Source: Lactobacillus kimbladii (GTDB lineage: Bacteria; Bacillota; Bacilli; Lactobacillales; Lactobacillaceae). From it: DNA of 64,000 nt. The stretch covers positions 186,001-250,000 of the forward strand of contig NZ_SCMB01000002.1 of the NCBI RefSeq assembly GCF_014323605.1, read 5' to 3'. Position numbers and translations under genes: made by a program. A model generated the notes under the pieces. The model was not told the origin of the DNA. It did not search any database and was given only the letters and a program-made list of their open reading frames with translations. This document shows positions 48,175-57,361 of this stretch, one piece after another. The number at the start of each line of letters is the position of its first letter. Within the stretch, counting starts at the first letter, position 1.

Positions 48175-50625
48175 TTAGGTCTTATCCTCATCTTTTTTAG
48201 GCGGTAACAAAACTTGACGAGGCTTTGATCCTTCAGATGGGCCCACAATCCCCTTCTCTTCCATCGCATCAACTATTCTGGCAGCACGATTGTAGCCTAT
48301 ACGAAATCTTCTTTGTAAAAGTGATACACTTGCTGTTTGTTGCTGTCTTACCAGTTCAACAGCCTGATCATAAAATTCATCCTCTGGTTCGTCATCTTGT
48401 TTTCCTGAATTTTCTTGACCTTTTTGCGGAATCATCCCTTTATCATATTCAGGCTTTTGTTGTTTCTTTACCCAAGATATTATCTTCTCAACCTCACTTG
48501 AAGAAACATAAGCACCTTGAATTCGTTCAGGTTTGGAGGCTCCTACCGGCATGTACAACATGTCTCCTCTGCCGAGCAACTTCTCAGCTCCCGTTTGGTC
48601 TAAAATTGTTCTTGAATCAATACCACTTGAAACAGCAAAAGAAATTCGAGATGGTACGTTTGCCTTAATTAAACCGGTAATGACATCAACACTTGGTCGT
48701 TGAGTAGCCAAGATCATGTGAATTCCCGCAGCGCGCGCCATTTGCCCCAAACGCACAATTGCACCCTCAACATCGCGGCCACCAACCATCATCAGATCAC
48801 TAAGTTCATCGACTACGACCAAAATATATGGCAAAGGTTTCATCGCAGGCTTAGATTTATCTCGATTATTGAGTTGAACCTTATCATTAAACTCACCCAC
48901 ATTACGGACACTACTTGCGGCAAATAGTTTATAGCGTCGTTCCATTTCCTTAACAGCTTTGCCTAATGCATTCGCAGCTAACTTGGCATCTGTAACTACC
49001 GGTATCAACAAATGTGGTACACCATTATAAACCGAAAGTTCAACCATTTTAGGATCAATTAAAATCAACTTAACTTGATCCGGCAGTGCCTTCATTAATA
49101 TACTCGTTAAAATGGTATTGATTGCAACAGACTTTCCGGAACCTGTCGAACCAGCAATGAGAAGGTGGGGCATTTTAGTTAGGTCAGCTGAAATTGTTTG
49201 TCCGCTAACATCCTTGCCCAAAGGTACTTGCATAGGATCTTTTTTAGCCCTATTATCTTGATTCTGCATTACATCTTTAAAAGCAACAACCGAAGTGTTT
49301 TTATTCGGCACCTCTATACCGATATATGGTTTGCCAGGTATAGGCGCTTCTATTCTGATATCTTTTGCTGCCAAGGCAAGAGCCAAATCATCTGCTAAAT
49401 TAACAATCCTGCTAACTTTAACTCCAACAGCAGGCTGTACTTCATAACGTGTAATTGTAGGACCCAAAATTGCTTTTTTTATGATAACTTTGACGCCAAA
49501 ACTTTTAAAAGTAGATTGTAAAGTTTGCGTATTTTTGCGAATAAGAGCCTTATCGGTACTTTGATCAACATTCTTAATGCTGTCAAGCAAGGTTAAAGGA
49601 GGTTTTTGATAATTTGGACTTACTTTCTGATCTTGTTTAAGTTCACCATGATCAACAGATTCCAATTCTTGCTTAATTTTCTTATCTTCTTCAACAAAAG
49701 AATGTGATTTGGGTAAATTGCCACTGGTATTATCAGTTTTGCTCTCTTTTTGAATATTATTTTGACTGGCCACCTGAATTTGTGGCTCAACCGGAGAATG
49801 TTCTGGCATATCACCAAATTCTGATTCATTCGAAACAGAATTATCTACATCCGTAGTGTCTGCAAATTCTTCGGTTGACTTGTCATTAACAGCAAAATCA
49901 TCAACATCAGGAAAAACCATATTTTTAGAATCCGATGTCTCCTGTAAATTTTGAGATTGTTCATTCAAGTTCTGCTGTTGTTGTTTTTCTCTGAATGAAC
50001 CATATTTATCTTTTATTTTCGTGCCAGCTGCCTTATTTTTATCAATAAAAAGCTGACTAACCGTCTGAAATTTTTTAATTATAGTTGCAAACTTTACATC
50101 AAAGAACATCAAAATACCACACGGAATTAGTAGAATTGCAATTACTCGCAATCCTATATGACCTAGTAAGGGATAAAATATTTGGTAGCATAATGCACCA
50201 ATTACTCCTCCACCAACATGTTTGGTAACAGCCATTCGGCCAAATTCAGCTGATATTTCATGCCAGAATGCATTCATAAACGCATTATTTACAAATTCAC
50301 TTTCAAAATAAACGCTGCTCTGAATTAATAAAAATCCGAGTATTGCAAAAAACAGACCACAACTGCGCTTAAATTTAAAGTGCATCGGCTTGTTGTAAAT
50401 CAGCATAACCAGGCCAAAAATAATACAAATTCCAGCAGCTAATAAATATGAATCTCCAAAAAAGAAACGAAAAATATTCGCAACTTGTTTACCAAGTATT
50501 CCAAATTTAACAAATGCCAAAACTGAAATAATAATTTGTACAAGACCAACAATTGCCCAAGTAATTCCAGTATTCTGATTTTTCTTATGAGATTTAGTGG
50601 TTTTTCTCCTCTTCTTTTTAGGCAT
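48175..50625 (-). CDS. ftsK: FtsK/SpoIIIE DNA translocase
   Basis: The septal dsDNA pump used for chromosome dimer resolution and segregation. The 816-residue product has four N-terminal transmembrane helices (residues 20-180), a charged Gln/Ser/Asp-rich linker, the RecA-like motor (Walker A AGSTGSGKSVAINT; Walker B LPYILVVVDELSDLMMV) and a C-terminal gamma winged helix (TASVSLLQRRFRIGYNRAARI) that reads the genome polarity sequences. Confidence 0.95.
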   Translation of the reverse strand: MPKKKRRKTTKSHKKNQNTGITWAIVGLVQIIISVLAFVKFGILGKQVANIFRFFFGDSYLLAAGICIIFGLVMLIYNKPMHFKFKRSCGLFFAILGFLLIQSSVYFESEFVNNAFMNAFWHEISAEFGRMAVTKHVGGGVIGALCYQIFYPLLGHIGLRVIAILLIPCGILMFFDVKFATIIKKFQTVSQLFIDKNKAAGTKIKDKYGSFREKQQQQNLNEQSQNLQETSDSKNMVFPDVDDFAVNDKSTEEFADTTDVDNSVSNESEFGDMPEHSPVEPQIQVASQNNIQKESKTDNTSGNLPKSHSFVEEDKKIKQELESVDHGELKQDQKVSPNYQKPPLTLLDSIKNVDQSTDKALIRKNTQTLQSTFKSFGVKVIIKKAILGPTITRYEVQPAVGVKVSRIVNLADDLALALAAKDIRIEAPIPGKPYIGIEVPNKNTSVVAFKDVMQNQDNRAKKDPMQVPLGKDVSGQTISADLTKMPHLLIAGSTGSGKSVAINTILTSILMKALPDQVKLILIDPKMVELSVYNGVPHLLIPVVTDAKLAANALGKAVKEMERRYKLFAASSVRNVGEFNDKVQLNNRDKSKPAMKPLPYILVVVDELSDLMMVGGRDVEGAIVRLGQMARAAGIHMILATQRPSVDVITGLIKANVPSRISFAVSSGIDSRTILDQTGAEKLLGRGDMLYMPVGASKPERIQGAYVSSSEVEKIISWVKKQQKPEYDKGMIPQKGQENSGKQDDEPEDEFYDQAVELVRQQQTASVSLLQRRFRIGYNRAARIVDAMEEKGIVGPSEGSKPRQVLLPPKKDEDKT

Positions 50626-50644
50626 AATACTACCTAATCAACAA

Positions 50645-51037
50645 TTAAAAATTTGCTTGGAAGTTCAAATTAACTGGTTCATCCAAAGTAATTTGAGTAA
50701 CTTCATAAGTAAGGGTTTCAATATATTCAACTAATGGACGACTAAGCAACTTATAATCTGTCTTTTCCAGATCGCTGCCATCACCAAAATAATCTTTAAT
50801 TTTGACGATCTGACTAATCATTCCACTTACAGAAAAATCTCCCGGCGCAGGTGCTACGTCAAAAACAACGGTTACATCAAAATAATTGCCGTCAGTACCA
50901 GCATCAGTTGTGCCATCATCATTTTGTTTTTCGACCTTTTTTAAGCCAAAATTTACCTGATCTTTAGTTTCCGGCTCTTCATTAATATCATAATGAAAAT
51001 TTTTGACTATAACAGGAGTTTCTTTTTCAAAATCCAT
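50645..51037 (-). CDS. DUF1149 family protein
   Basis: A 130-residue soluble protein of the DUF1149 family, which has a SecB-like fold. The N-terminal half is charged (FEKETPVIVKNFHYDI) and the rest is beta-rich. GGAGGAAACTAAG precedes the ATG. It sits one base after trmL and 19 bases before ftsK; all are probably co-transcribed. No function is known. Confidence 0.8.
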   Translation of the reverse strand: MDFEKETPVIVKNFHYDINEEPETKDQVNFGLKKVEKQNDDGTTDAGTDGNYFDVTVVFDVAPAPGDFSVSGMISQIVKIKDYFGDGSDLEKTDYKLLSRPLVEYIETLTYEVTQITLDEPVNLNFQANF

Positions 51038-51038
51038 C

Positions 51039-51596
51039 TTAGTTTCCTCCTAAATTTCTTTCATAGCGCTCAGGGCGATTGTAGTTATCTTTTAATTTAT
51101 CATTTTCATAATGATGGCTAGTTTCTAAATTAGGAAAACCCTGCTGACGCAATGCTTCAAGTAAAACTATCGCCACTGAGTTAGCCAAATTATAACAACG
51201 AATATTATCCGACATTGGTATTCTCAAATTGCGCTCGTAATATTCTCGCATAAATGTTTCTGGTAAACCAGTAGTTTCTTTGCCAAACACAAAGTAGTAA
51301 TTTTTCGCAGAATCTGTATAATCTATTTCCGCATAATTTTTTGAAGAAAATTTAGAAATAAGATACATTTCGTCTTGGGAACCAAGTTGACCTAGGAATG
51401 CATTAAGATCTTCATGTACCCGAACATCAACCTTATCCCAATAATCCAAGCCAGCTCGTTTCATTTTTTTGTTATCGATTTGAAAACCTAATGGCTCAAT
51501 CAAATCAAGAACTGTATTAGTCCCGGCACAAGTTCGAGCAATATTACCAGTATTAGCTGGCATTAGTGGCTCATATAACACTACGTGATTTGTCAA
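51039..51596 (-). CDS. trmL: tRNA (cytidine/uridine-2'-O)-methyltransferase
   Basis: A SPOUT-family enzyme that methylates the wobble-base ribose of tRNA-Leu. The 185-residue protein shows the N-terminal EPLMPANTGNIARTCAGTN, the knot motif FGKETTGLPE and IPMSDNIRCYNLANSVAI. It starts with TTG 51596 after GGAGAAAAAGA. Confidence 0.93.
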   Translation of the reverse strand: MTNHVVLYEPLMPANTGNIARTCAGTNTVLDLIEPLGFQIDNKKMKRAGLDYWDKVDVRVHEDLNAFLGQLGSQDEMYLISKFSSKNYAEIDYTDSAKNYYFVFGKETTGLPETFMREYYERNLRIPMSDNIRCYNLANSVAIVLLEALRQQGFPNLETSHHYENDKLKDNYNRPERYERNLGGN

Positions 51597-51633
51597 TCTT
51601 TTTCTCCTTTACTATATTTTTAACAAATAAAAC

Positions 51634-52860
51634 TTATTTTTTTGGCGGTTTTTCTTCTGATCCCGCGCTTAAATTATTCGAGTTCTCAGCCGCAACTTGG
51701 AAGTTTTCCTCATATTCATCTTCTTTGAAAACCTGAGAAACATTACGGTAATAGTTATAAACACGCAAAATAATAATTTTTAAAATAGCATAAATTGGAA
51801 TACCAAAAATGACGCCCCAAAGTCCCCAAACAGAACTTGAACCTATCAATAATAAAATAGTGGTTACCGGGTGCATCTCCATCTTGTTTCCCATTACCAA
51901 AGGACTAATAACCCTTGATTCAATGGTCTGTTCTATTGCAAAAACAACCAAAACTTTAATTACCATTGGCACAGAAAGCATAATAGCAATCACGATTACA
52001 GGTATAAAGGAAATAAAAGTACCAAAATATGGAATAAGGTTAAGAATACCACTTAAAACAGCAAGGGCAATGCCATACGGAAGTCCAATGATACTGTAGC
52101 CAATGGCAAACATGATTCCGACCCAAAAAGCAACAGTAAGTTGTCCCCTAATATAAGATGCTAGTGCAGTATTAATATCGTAAAGAAGTTCGCCAAAACT
52201 TTTCTGCCAACGCTTCGGTGCAAATTGCATTAAGTAAGGGCGTAAATTGTGAGCATCTTTTAACATAAAAAACAGAATAAAGGGTGCAGTAAGTAAAGTC
52301 ATAACTATAATAGTAACAACACTAATTGCCGAAGAAATATTGCTCAAAGTCGCATTGATAGCTTCATGCCCTGATTTAAAAAGCATATCTTGAGCACGAT
52401 TGATAGCATCATTAATATTGCCCTTAACACTGTGAAGTTGCGGATTACTCAGCCAATCCTGTATCGCATTTGTAGCATCCTTCCAGATATGAGGCCAATG
52501 AGTAATTAATGAGTTAATTTGACTTTGAACAATTGGCAATAAAGTATTAACTATCCAAACGAGCAAAACTGCTACTAAAACAAATAATCCAAGAATAGTA
52601 ACAATCCTTGGTACTTTGAACTTTCTCTCTAAAATATCTACTAGCGGATTCATAATATAAAACTGAATCAAAGCCAGCATTAACGGAGGAAGAATCGCAC
52701 TTACAAAGACCTTAGCGGGATTTAAAACAAATGATATTTTGTTGAACAACCAAATCACAAGGAAGAACAACAAAATGTTTAGTAGTGCAATACTAAACCG
52801 ATTATTCAAAAACCATTTTTGAAAGATGGTTCTTTTTTTATGTTTCTTCTCGTAGTCCAT
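51634..52860 (-). CDS. AI-2E family transporter
   Basis: A 408-residue polytopic protein of the AI-2E/PerM family, with eight or so hydrophobic helices and the C-terminal GIMFAIGYSIIGLPYGIALAV... and WGLWGVIFGIPIYAILK segments. Family members are proposed exporters or ion transporters, and autoinducer-2 export is not proven for lactobacilli. I start at ATG 52860, where AGGATGATTTG provides a ribosome binding site; a TTG one codon upstream is also open. Confidence 0.85.
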   Translation of the reverse strand: MDYEKKHKKRTIFQKWFLNNRFSIALLNILLFFLVIWLFNKISFVLNPAKVFVSAILPPLMLALIQFYIMNPLVDILERKFKVPRIVTILGLFVLVAVLLVWIVNTLLPIVQSQINSLITHWPHIWKDATNAIQDWLSNPQLHSVKGNINDAINRAQDMLFKSGHEAINATLSNISSAISVVTIIVMTLLTAPFILFFMLKDAHNLRPYLMQFAPKRWQKSFGELLYDINTALASYIRGQLTVAFWVGIMFAIGYSIIGLPYGIALAVLSGILNLIPYFGTFISFIPVIVIAIMLSVPMVIKVLVVFAIEQTIESRVISPLVMGNKMEMHPVTTILLLIGSSSVWGLWGVIFGIPIYAILKIIILRVYNYYRNVSQVFKEDEYEENFQVAAENSNNLSAGSEEKPPKK

Positions 52861-52873
52861 CAAATCATCCTAA

Positions 52874-53254
52874 TCAAATATGCTCATATATTATGTCATC
52901 ACCGATATTAAATTCGGGCATTGTCTGTTTATCTTCTAAAGTGAAATATACACCGTTAGCCAGTGGATTTTTTGACTTTTTCTGATTAAAAAATAAGGTA
53001 ACATGACCTAAAGCTCTCATATCACTGGCAACCATGGAGCCAACAAAGTCAGCAACATAGGTCTGGCCATCGATTGTAACTGTATCGCCCTTTTTCATAA
53101 TAAAACCAGTAAGCGGAGTTTGGGGATCAAATTTTTGAATAACCGAAACATCGACTAATTCTGGAGTGACATTTTCACCAAATAAAATTACCATATTGCC
53201 CTTAGGTTCAATAGCTTGTTTACCAATTTTTGTAATAGTTGCTGTCCATTTCAT
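52874..53254 (-). CDS. orphan PTS glucitol/sorbitol IIA-like protein lacking the phosphohistidine
   Basis: A 126-residue protein of the GutA/SrlB family, identified by the C-terminal ALGHVTLFFN block and DFVGSMVASDMR. At the position of the phosphorylated histidine of E. coli SrlB (His43, FIHCHGEL) it has VIQKFDPQ, so no phosphoacceptor histidine is present. No IIB or IIC genes are nearby. It is therefore more likely a regulatory or structural relic than a sugar permease component. AAGGAGAACAAATT precedes the ATG. Confidence 0.75.
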   Translation of the reverse strand: MKWTATITKIGKQAIEPKGNMVILFGENVTPELVDVSVIQKFDPQTPLTGFIMKKGDTVTIDGQTYVADFVGSMVASDMRALGHVTLFFNQKKSKNPLANGVYFTLEDKQTMPEFNIGDDIIYEHI

Positions 53255-53285
53255 AATTTGTTCTCCTTAAGCTTTAATTTTAGCA

Positions 53286-53322
53286 TAACAAAAACCGCTT
53301 AACTAATATATAGGCGGCTTTT
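53286..53322 (-). terminator. terminator of the P-type ATPase gene
   Basis: GCCGC/GCGG stem around a 15-base loop, flanked on the minus strand by A6 and T5. Confidence 0.7.
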
Positions 53323-53333
53323 TTGTTACTTCT

Positions 53334-56090
53334 TTATTTTTTATGATAAAGCAGCCATTTCTTAATTTCATCAATAATAACTAACGGTATTGGCAAACAG
53401 AATAAGAATAACCAGTCAACCGGTAATAACCTGGTCGTATTGAATAACTGCTGCAGGCCAGGAGTAACTGTTAAAGCTAAAAACAGCAGTATTTCGAATA
53501 TAATGCCATACCAAATGTTCCGGTTACTAAATATGCCTTTCTTAAATAGTGAAACTTTATTTGTTCTGCAATTTAAGACATTTGCAATCTGTGTAAAAAT
53601 AATTGCTCCCAAAACCATTGTCGTTGCGCGCATATAAACTGGACCATCAGCAGCTAATGGCACGTGCGGCCAGCCATTTTGGAGATTCACAAAGAAATAT
53701 GCACCAATCGAGATAGCACTGGAAATCAAACCATACCACAAAAATGCTTTAATAATGACGCTTCTGTTAAGCAGGTGCTCATTACGCTTCCTCGGTGCTT
53801 GTTTCATAACATCCGGATCAACAGCTTCCCCACCAAGTCCTAATGCTGGCAACATATCCGTTCCCAAATCGACTGTCAGGATTTGCATTACTGTCATCGG
53901 TAAAGGAATCAAGCCTCCAGAAAACAAGAATAAAATTGATGGAAAGGCCTCTGGCACATTAGAAGTCAAAATATAGGTTAAAAACTTACGGATATTACTG
54001 TAAACGGCACGGCCTTCTTCAATTGCGGCCACAATAGACGCAAAATTATCATCAGTTAAAATAATATTAGCAGCATCTTTAGCTACATCTGTACCAGTCA
54101 AACCCATAGCTATACCAATATCTGCCTGCTTCAAAGCAGGAGCATCGTTAACTCCGTCACCGGTAGAAGCTACAATTTCACCATTTTCCTGTAAAGTCTT
54201 GACAACTTTATATTTTTGCTCTGGAGCCACCCGAGCAAAAATCACTTCTCCCTTTAAAGCTTTTCGTAAATCTGCATTACTCATCTTTTCCAGTTCATCA
54301 CCAGAAATAACTCGTGCCTTGTCAGAAGTTAATCCAATTTGGACGGCAACGGACTTAGCTGTCAGCTTTGAATCCCCAGTAACCATGATAATTTTAATTT
54401 TTGCCTGGTGACAACGTCTAACAGCGTTATATATTTCTGGCCGAGGTGGATCACTCATTGTGGTCAAGCCTACAAATACTAAATGCTGCTCAGCTGTTTC
54501 AATAGTTAGCTTGGTAACATCAGTATTTTCTTTTTCTACAATGCGATAAGCCATAGCCATACTACGAAGACCCTTAGCAGCATAGTCGGCGTTGTGTTTT
54601 TCAGCGCGTTTCTTATCATCATCAGTCAGAGCGCGAACTTTACCATCGACCTGAATTTGGTCACACTGCTTAATCACATCACTGAATGAACCTTTAGTAA
54701 AAATGATATATTGGTGATCATTCCAGCGGTGAATCGTTGACATACGCTTTCTGTTAGAGTCAAAAGGCAGTTCTCTTAATCGAGGATATTTGACCAAAAC
54801 TTTTTGCCGATCAAAGCCTGCTTTTTCAGCCATAATAATTAAACAGGCTTCAGTTGGGGTGCCCAAAATTTTGGGCTTACCTCCTTTGACCTTGCTGGGT
54901 TGAACAGCAGTATCGTTGTCCAAAGATGCTATTTGAACCAACTTATGCAAGTCAGGATTTTCTTCATACCACAACTGCTTATTGTTTAATTCAATCTGAC
55001 CATTATTGACGTAGCCATTGCCAGTAACTTTATATTCATTTTGAGGAGTCCAAATGTAATGGATAGTCATTTGATTCTGAGTTAGAGTACCCGTTTTGTC
55101 TGAACAAATAACTGTAGTTTCTCCTAATGTTTCAACAGAATTTAATTCCTTAACCAGTGCATGTTTTTTGGCCATACGCTTAACACCCTGAGCTAAGCTA
55201 AGAGTTACAGTAGGCAATAATCCTTCTGGGATAAAGGCTACAATCATTCCTAAAGCAAAAATAAATGCTTTAGCAAACGGATATTTAACAAAGAAAATTG
55301 CTGCAATCAAGAATAAAACGCCTATCGAAACAGCAATTATTGATAGCTGCTTGGTCAGACGGTTTAATTCCTGGGTTAGTGGACTATCGACTTTATTTTG
55401 CTTTTGGGTTAACTGCGCTATTTTACCAAATTCAGTATTCATTCCCGTCGCAAATGCTATTGCACGAGCTGTGCCTGAACCCACGGTTGTTCCGGAATAA
55501 ACCAGATTGGCTTCCGCGTAGCTGCCTTCGCCCGGTGCGTAATCCGTTGTTTTTGATTCAGGTACAGATTCACCATTTAGGGCACTCTGATCAACCTGCA
55601 TCGAACTGGCAGTAATTAGCCTGGCATCTGCTGGAATAGCATTACCTGCTTGAAGAATAAAAACATCTCCAGGAACCAGTTCTTTAGCATCAATCTGTGT
55701 TTTTTTACCATCACGAATTGCCTGAACGTAGGTTGGCAACATATTATTCAAAGCATCTGTCGCTCTTTTGGCAGCTCTTTCTTGCCAAAAACTAAACAAA
55801 CCGTTAATAATATTAACCATCCAAATGGCAATTCCCAATTCAATGGTACCGCTGAACATCGCTACAGCTCCGGAAATCCACAACAAGATTGCCATCATAC
55901 TAATAAAGTTCTTAAAAAAAGTCTTCCATTCAGACTCTTCTTGAGACTTTTTTATTTCATTACGACCATATTTAGCCAATCTTGCGGTTGCTTCTGCAGA
56001 AGTTAAGCCTGCAGAAGATGAGTGAAGATTAGTATAAACTTCAGAAATATCATTCTTAGCATAAAGCTCTCGAATTTTATTTTCTTCCAT
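53334..56090 (-). CDS. P-type cation-transporting ATPase, IIC-like (Na+/K+-ATPase-related)
   Basis: A 918-residue P2-type ATPase with the phosphorylation motif DKTGTLT (residue about 331), the actuator motif NGESVP, and GDGVNDAPAL. TM4 reads PEGLLPTVTLSLA, TM5 TSNVPEAFPS and TM6 VDLGTDMLPALGLGGE. These are the signatures of Na+/K+- and H+/K+-ATPases (IIC), and all four acidic cation-ligand residues (Glu in TM4, Glu in TM5, two Asp in TM6) are kept, whereas Ca2+-ATPases have different residues. The cation is not proven. I start at ATG 56090: AGAGGT lies 9 bases upstream; an ATG at 56099 directly abuts it. Confidence 0.88.
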   Translation of the reverse strand: MEENKIRELYAKNDISEVYTNLHSSSAGLTSAEATARLAKYGRNEIKKSQEESEWKTFFKNFISMMAILLWISGAVAMFSGTIELGIAIWMVNIINGLFSFWQERAAKRATDALNNMLPTYVQAIRDGKKTQIDAKELVPGDVFILQAGNAIPADARLITASSMQVDQSALNGESVPESKTTDYAPGEGSYAEANLVYSGTTVGSGTARAIAFATGMNTEFGKIAQLTQKQNKVDSPLTQELNRLTKQLSIIAVSIGVLFLIAAIFFVKYPFAKAFIFALGMIVAFIPEGLLPTVTLSLAQGVKRMAKKHALVKELNSVETLGETTVICSDKTGTLTQNQMTIHYIWTPQNEYKVTGNGYVNNGQIELNNKQLWYEENPDLHKLVQIASLDNDTAVQPSKVKGGKPKILGTPTEACLIIMAEKAGFDRQKVLVKYPRLRELPFDSNRKRMSTIHRWNDHQYIIFTKGSFSDVIKQCDQIQVDGKVRALTDDDKKRAEKHNADYAAKGLRSMAMAYRIVEKENTDVTKLTIETAEQHLVFVGLTTMSDPPRPEIYNAVRRCHQAKIKIIMVTGDSKLTAKSVAVQIGLTSDKARVISGDELEKMSNADLRKALKGEVIFARVAPEQKYKVVKTLQENGEIVASTGDGVNDAPALKQADIGIAMGLTGTDVAKDAANIILTDDNFASIVAAIEEGRAVYSNIRKFLTYILTSNVPEAFPSILFLFSGGLIPLPMTVMQILTVDLGTDMLPALGLGGEAVDPDVMKQAPRKRNEHLLNRSVIIKAFLWYGLISSAISIGAYFFVNLQNGWPHVPLAADGPVYMRATTMVLGAIIFTQIANVLNCRTNKVSLFKKGIFSNRNIWYGIIFEILLFLALTVTPGLQQLFNTTRLLPVDWLFLFCLPIPLVIIDEIKKWLLYHKK

Positions 56091-56205
56091 TCCCAACATA
56101 CCTCTTATTTCAAAACTTTCAATTTTAAACTAATAAATAAAGCCGACACCATACTTTAACACTTTTTAAAATGTTAAAGTCACTCAATATTTTTACAATT
56201 GCGTG

Positions 56206-56217
56206 TCATGCTATACT
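56206..56217 (+). promoter_or_regulatory. extended -10 promoter of pgl
   Basis: TGCTATACT: -10 TATACT (56212-56217) with an upstream TG extension, about 44 bases before the pgl ATG. No convincing -35. Confidence 0.5.
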
Positions 56218-56260
56218 AATTATTGAGACAATTATAAATGAAATTGGAGGCTTTTCAAGC

Positions 56261-57295
56261 ATGAAATTATTAATCGGCGGATACACTAAAAAAAAGTCAA
56301 CGGGAATTTATGAATTACCACTCACACTCGCTGAAAACGGACTAGAAATGCAGATGGGACCAGCTAAAGAAGTAATAAAAGTTGGAGGTCCAACATACTT
56401 TGTCCAAGATGGTAAGCTTATTTTTACTATTAATAACGCTGGCTCTAAGGGTGGCATCAGTTCATTTGAACTAGTTAATGGTAAGTATCAGGAAAAAGAT
56501 TCTTACTTAACTCCCGGTTCGTCACCTGCTTATATTGGCATTAACCAGAAAAAGAAATTGCTCTATACTGCCAATTACCATACAGCAGTATTAGCCGTAT
56601 TCTCATTTGATGATGAGGGCAAGTTAACTTTTTTGGATTCAGTGACTCACACTGCAGATAGCCTAGGCCCTTGTCCTGAACAAGCTGATGGCCCCCACCC
56701 GCATTTTTTTGATCAAACACCACAAGGAAATCTTGTAAGTTGTGATTTAGGTAATGACTGTGTTGATTTTTACAGTTTTAAAAATAATAAGCTGCATCAT
56801 TTAGCTAAATATCAAAACGAACCCGGTTTCGGCAGTCGCCACATTGTTTTCAGCCCTGACGGTAATTATTTTTATGTTGTCGGTGAGCTTTCAAGCAAAA
56901 TTAATTTAGTCAAGTTTGATGAGACAAATTGGCAATTTAAGAGTATTGCCACTTATTCAACCATCCCTGATGATTATTCCGATCACAATGGCGCAGCGGC
57001 CATAAAAATTAGCCATGATGGTAAATTTATTTACACTTCTAATCGTGGCCATGATACTATCACTGTTTTTGCAGTTAATGATGATCATACCCTGCAATTA
57101 CGTCAGAGAATTTCAACTTTTGGTGAATTTCCGCGAGATTTTAACTGGGACAAAAATGAAAAATATGTGGTGGCAACCAACCAAAATTCAGATAATGCTA
57201 CTTTATATACCAGGGACGCGGAAAATGGCTGTTTGACTCCTGTGCAAAAAAATATTTTTGTTCCCGAAGGTACTCGCGTACTTTTTAGTGAATAA
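56261..57295 (+). CDS. pgl: 6-phosphogluconolactonase (7-bladed beta-propeller, Pgl family)
   Basis: Hydrolyses 6-phosphogluconolactone in the pentose phosphate/phosphogluconate pathway; named Pgl (YkgB/YbhE) in Gram-positives. The 344-residue protein begins MKLLIGGYTKKKSTGIY, and shows propeller-strand motifs including DGPHPHF, GFGSRHIVFSPDG and TSNRGHDTITVF. I chose ATG 56261, with GGAGG 10 bases upstream; a longer in-frame ATG at 56171 has none. It is divergent from the P-type ATPase. Confidence 0.88.
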   Translation: MKLLIGGYTKKKSTGIYELPLTLAENGLEMQMGPAKEVIKVGGPTYFVQDGKLIFTINNAGSKGGISSFELVNGKYQEKDSYLTPGSSPAYIGINQKKKLLYTANYHTAVLAVFSFDDEGKLTFLDSVTHTADSLGPCPEQADGPHPHFFDQTPQGNLVSCDLGNDCVDFYSFKNNKLHHLAKYQNEPGFGSRHIVFSPDGNYFYVVGELSSKINLVKFDETNWQFKSIATYSTIPDDYSDHNGAAAIKISHDGKFIYTSNRGHDTITVFAVNDDHTLQLRQRISTFGEFPRDFNWDKNEKYVVATNQNSDNATLYTRDAENGCLTPVQKNIFVPEGTRVLFSE

Positions 57296-57310
57296 TTTTC
57301 CTATAACAAA

Positions 57311-57347
57311 TAAAGAGTTGTCTAATATAATGACAACTCTTTTTTAT
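57311..57347. terminator. bidirectional terminator between pgl and rluD
   Basis: AAGAGTTGTC/GACAACTCTT stem with a 9-base loop and T6 on the plus strand; A-rich flank on the other side. Confidence 0.85.
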
Positions 57348-57361
57348 TACATTTACTAAAA

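Noticed and set aside
55650-56006. 118-codon ORF antisense to the P-type ATPase
   Set aside because: Shadow of a real gene without a start signal or known domain.
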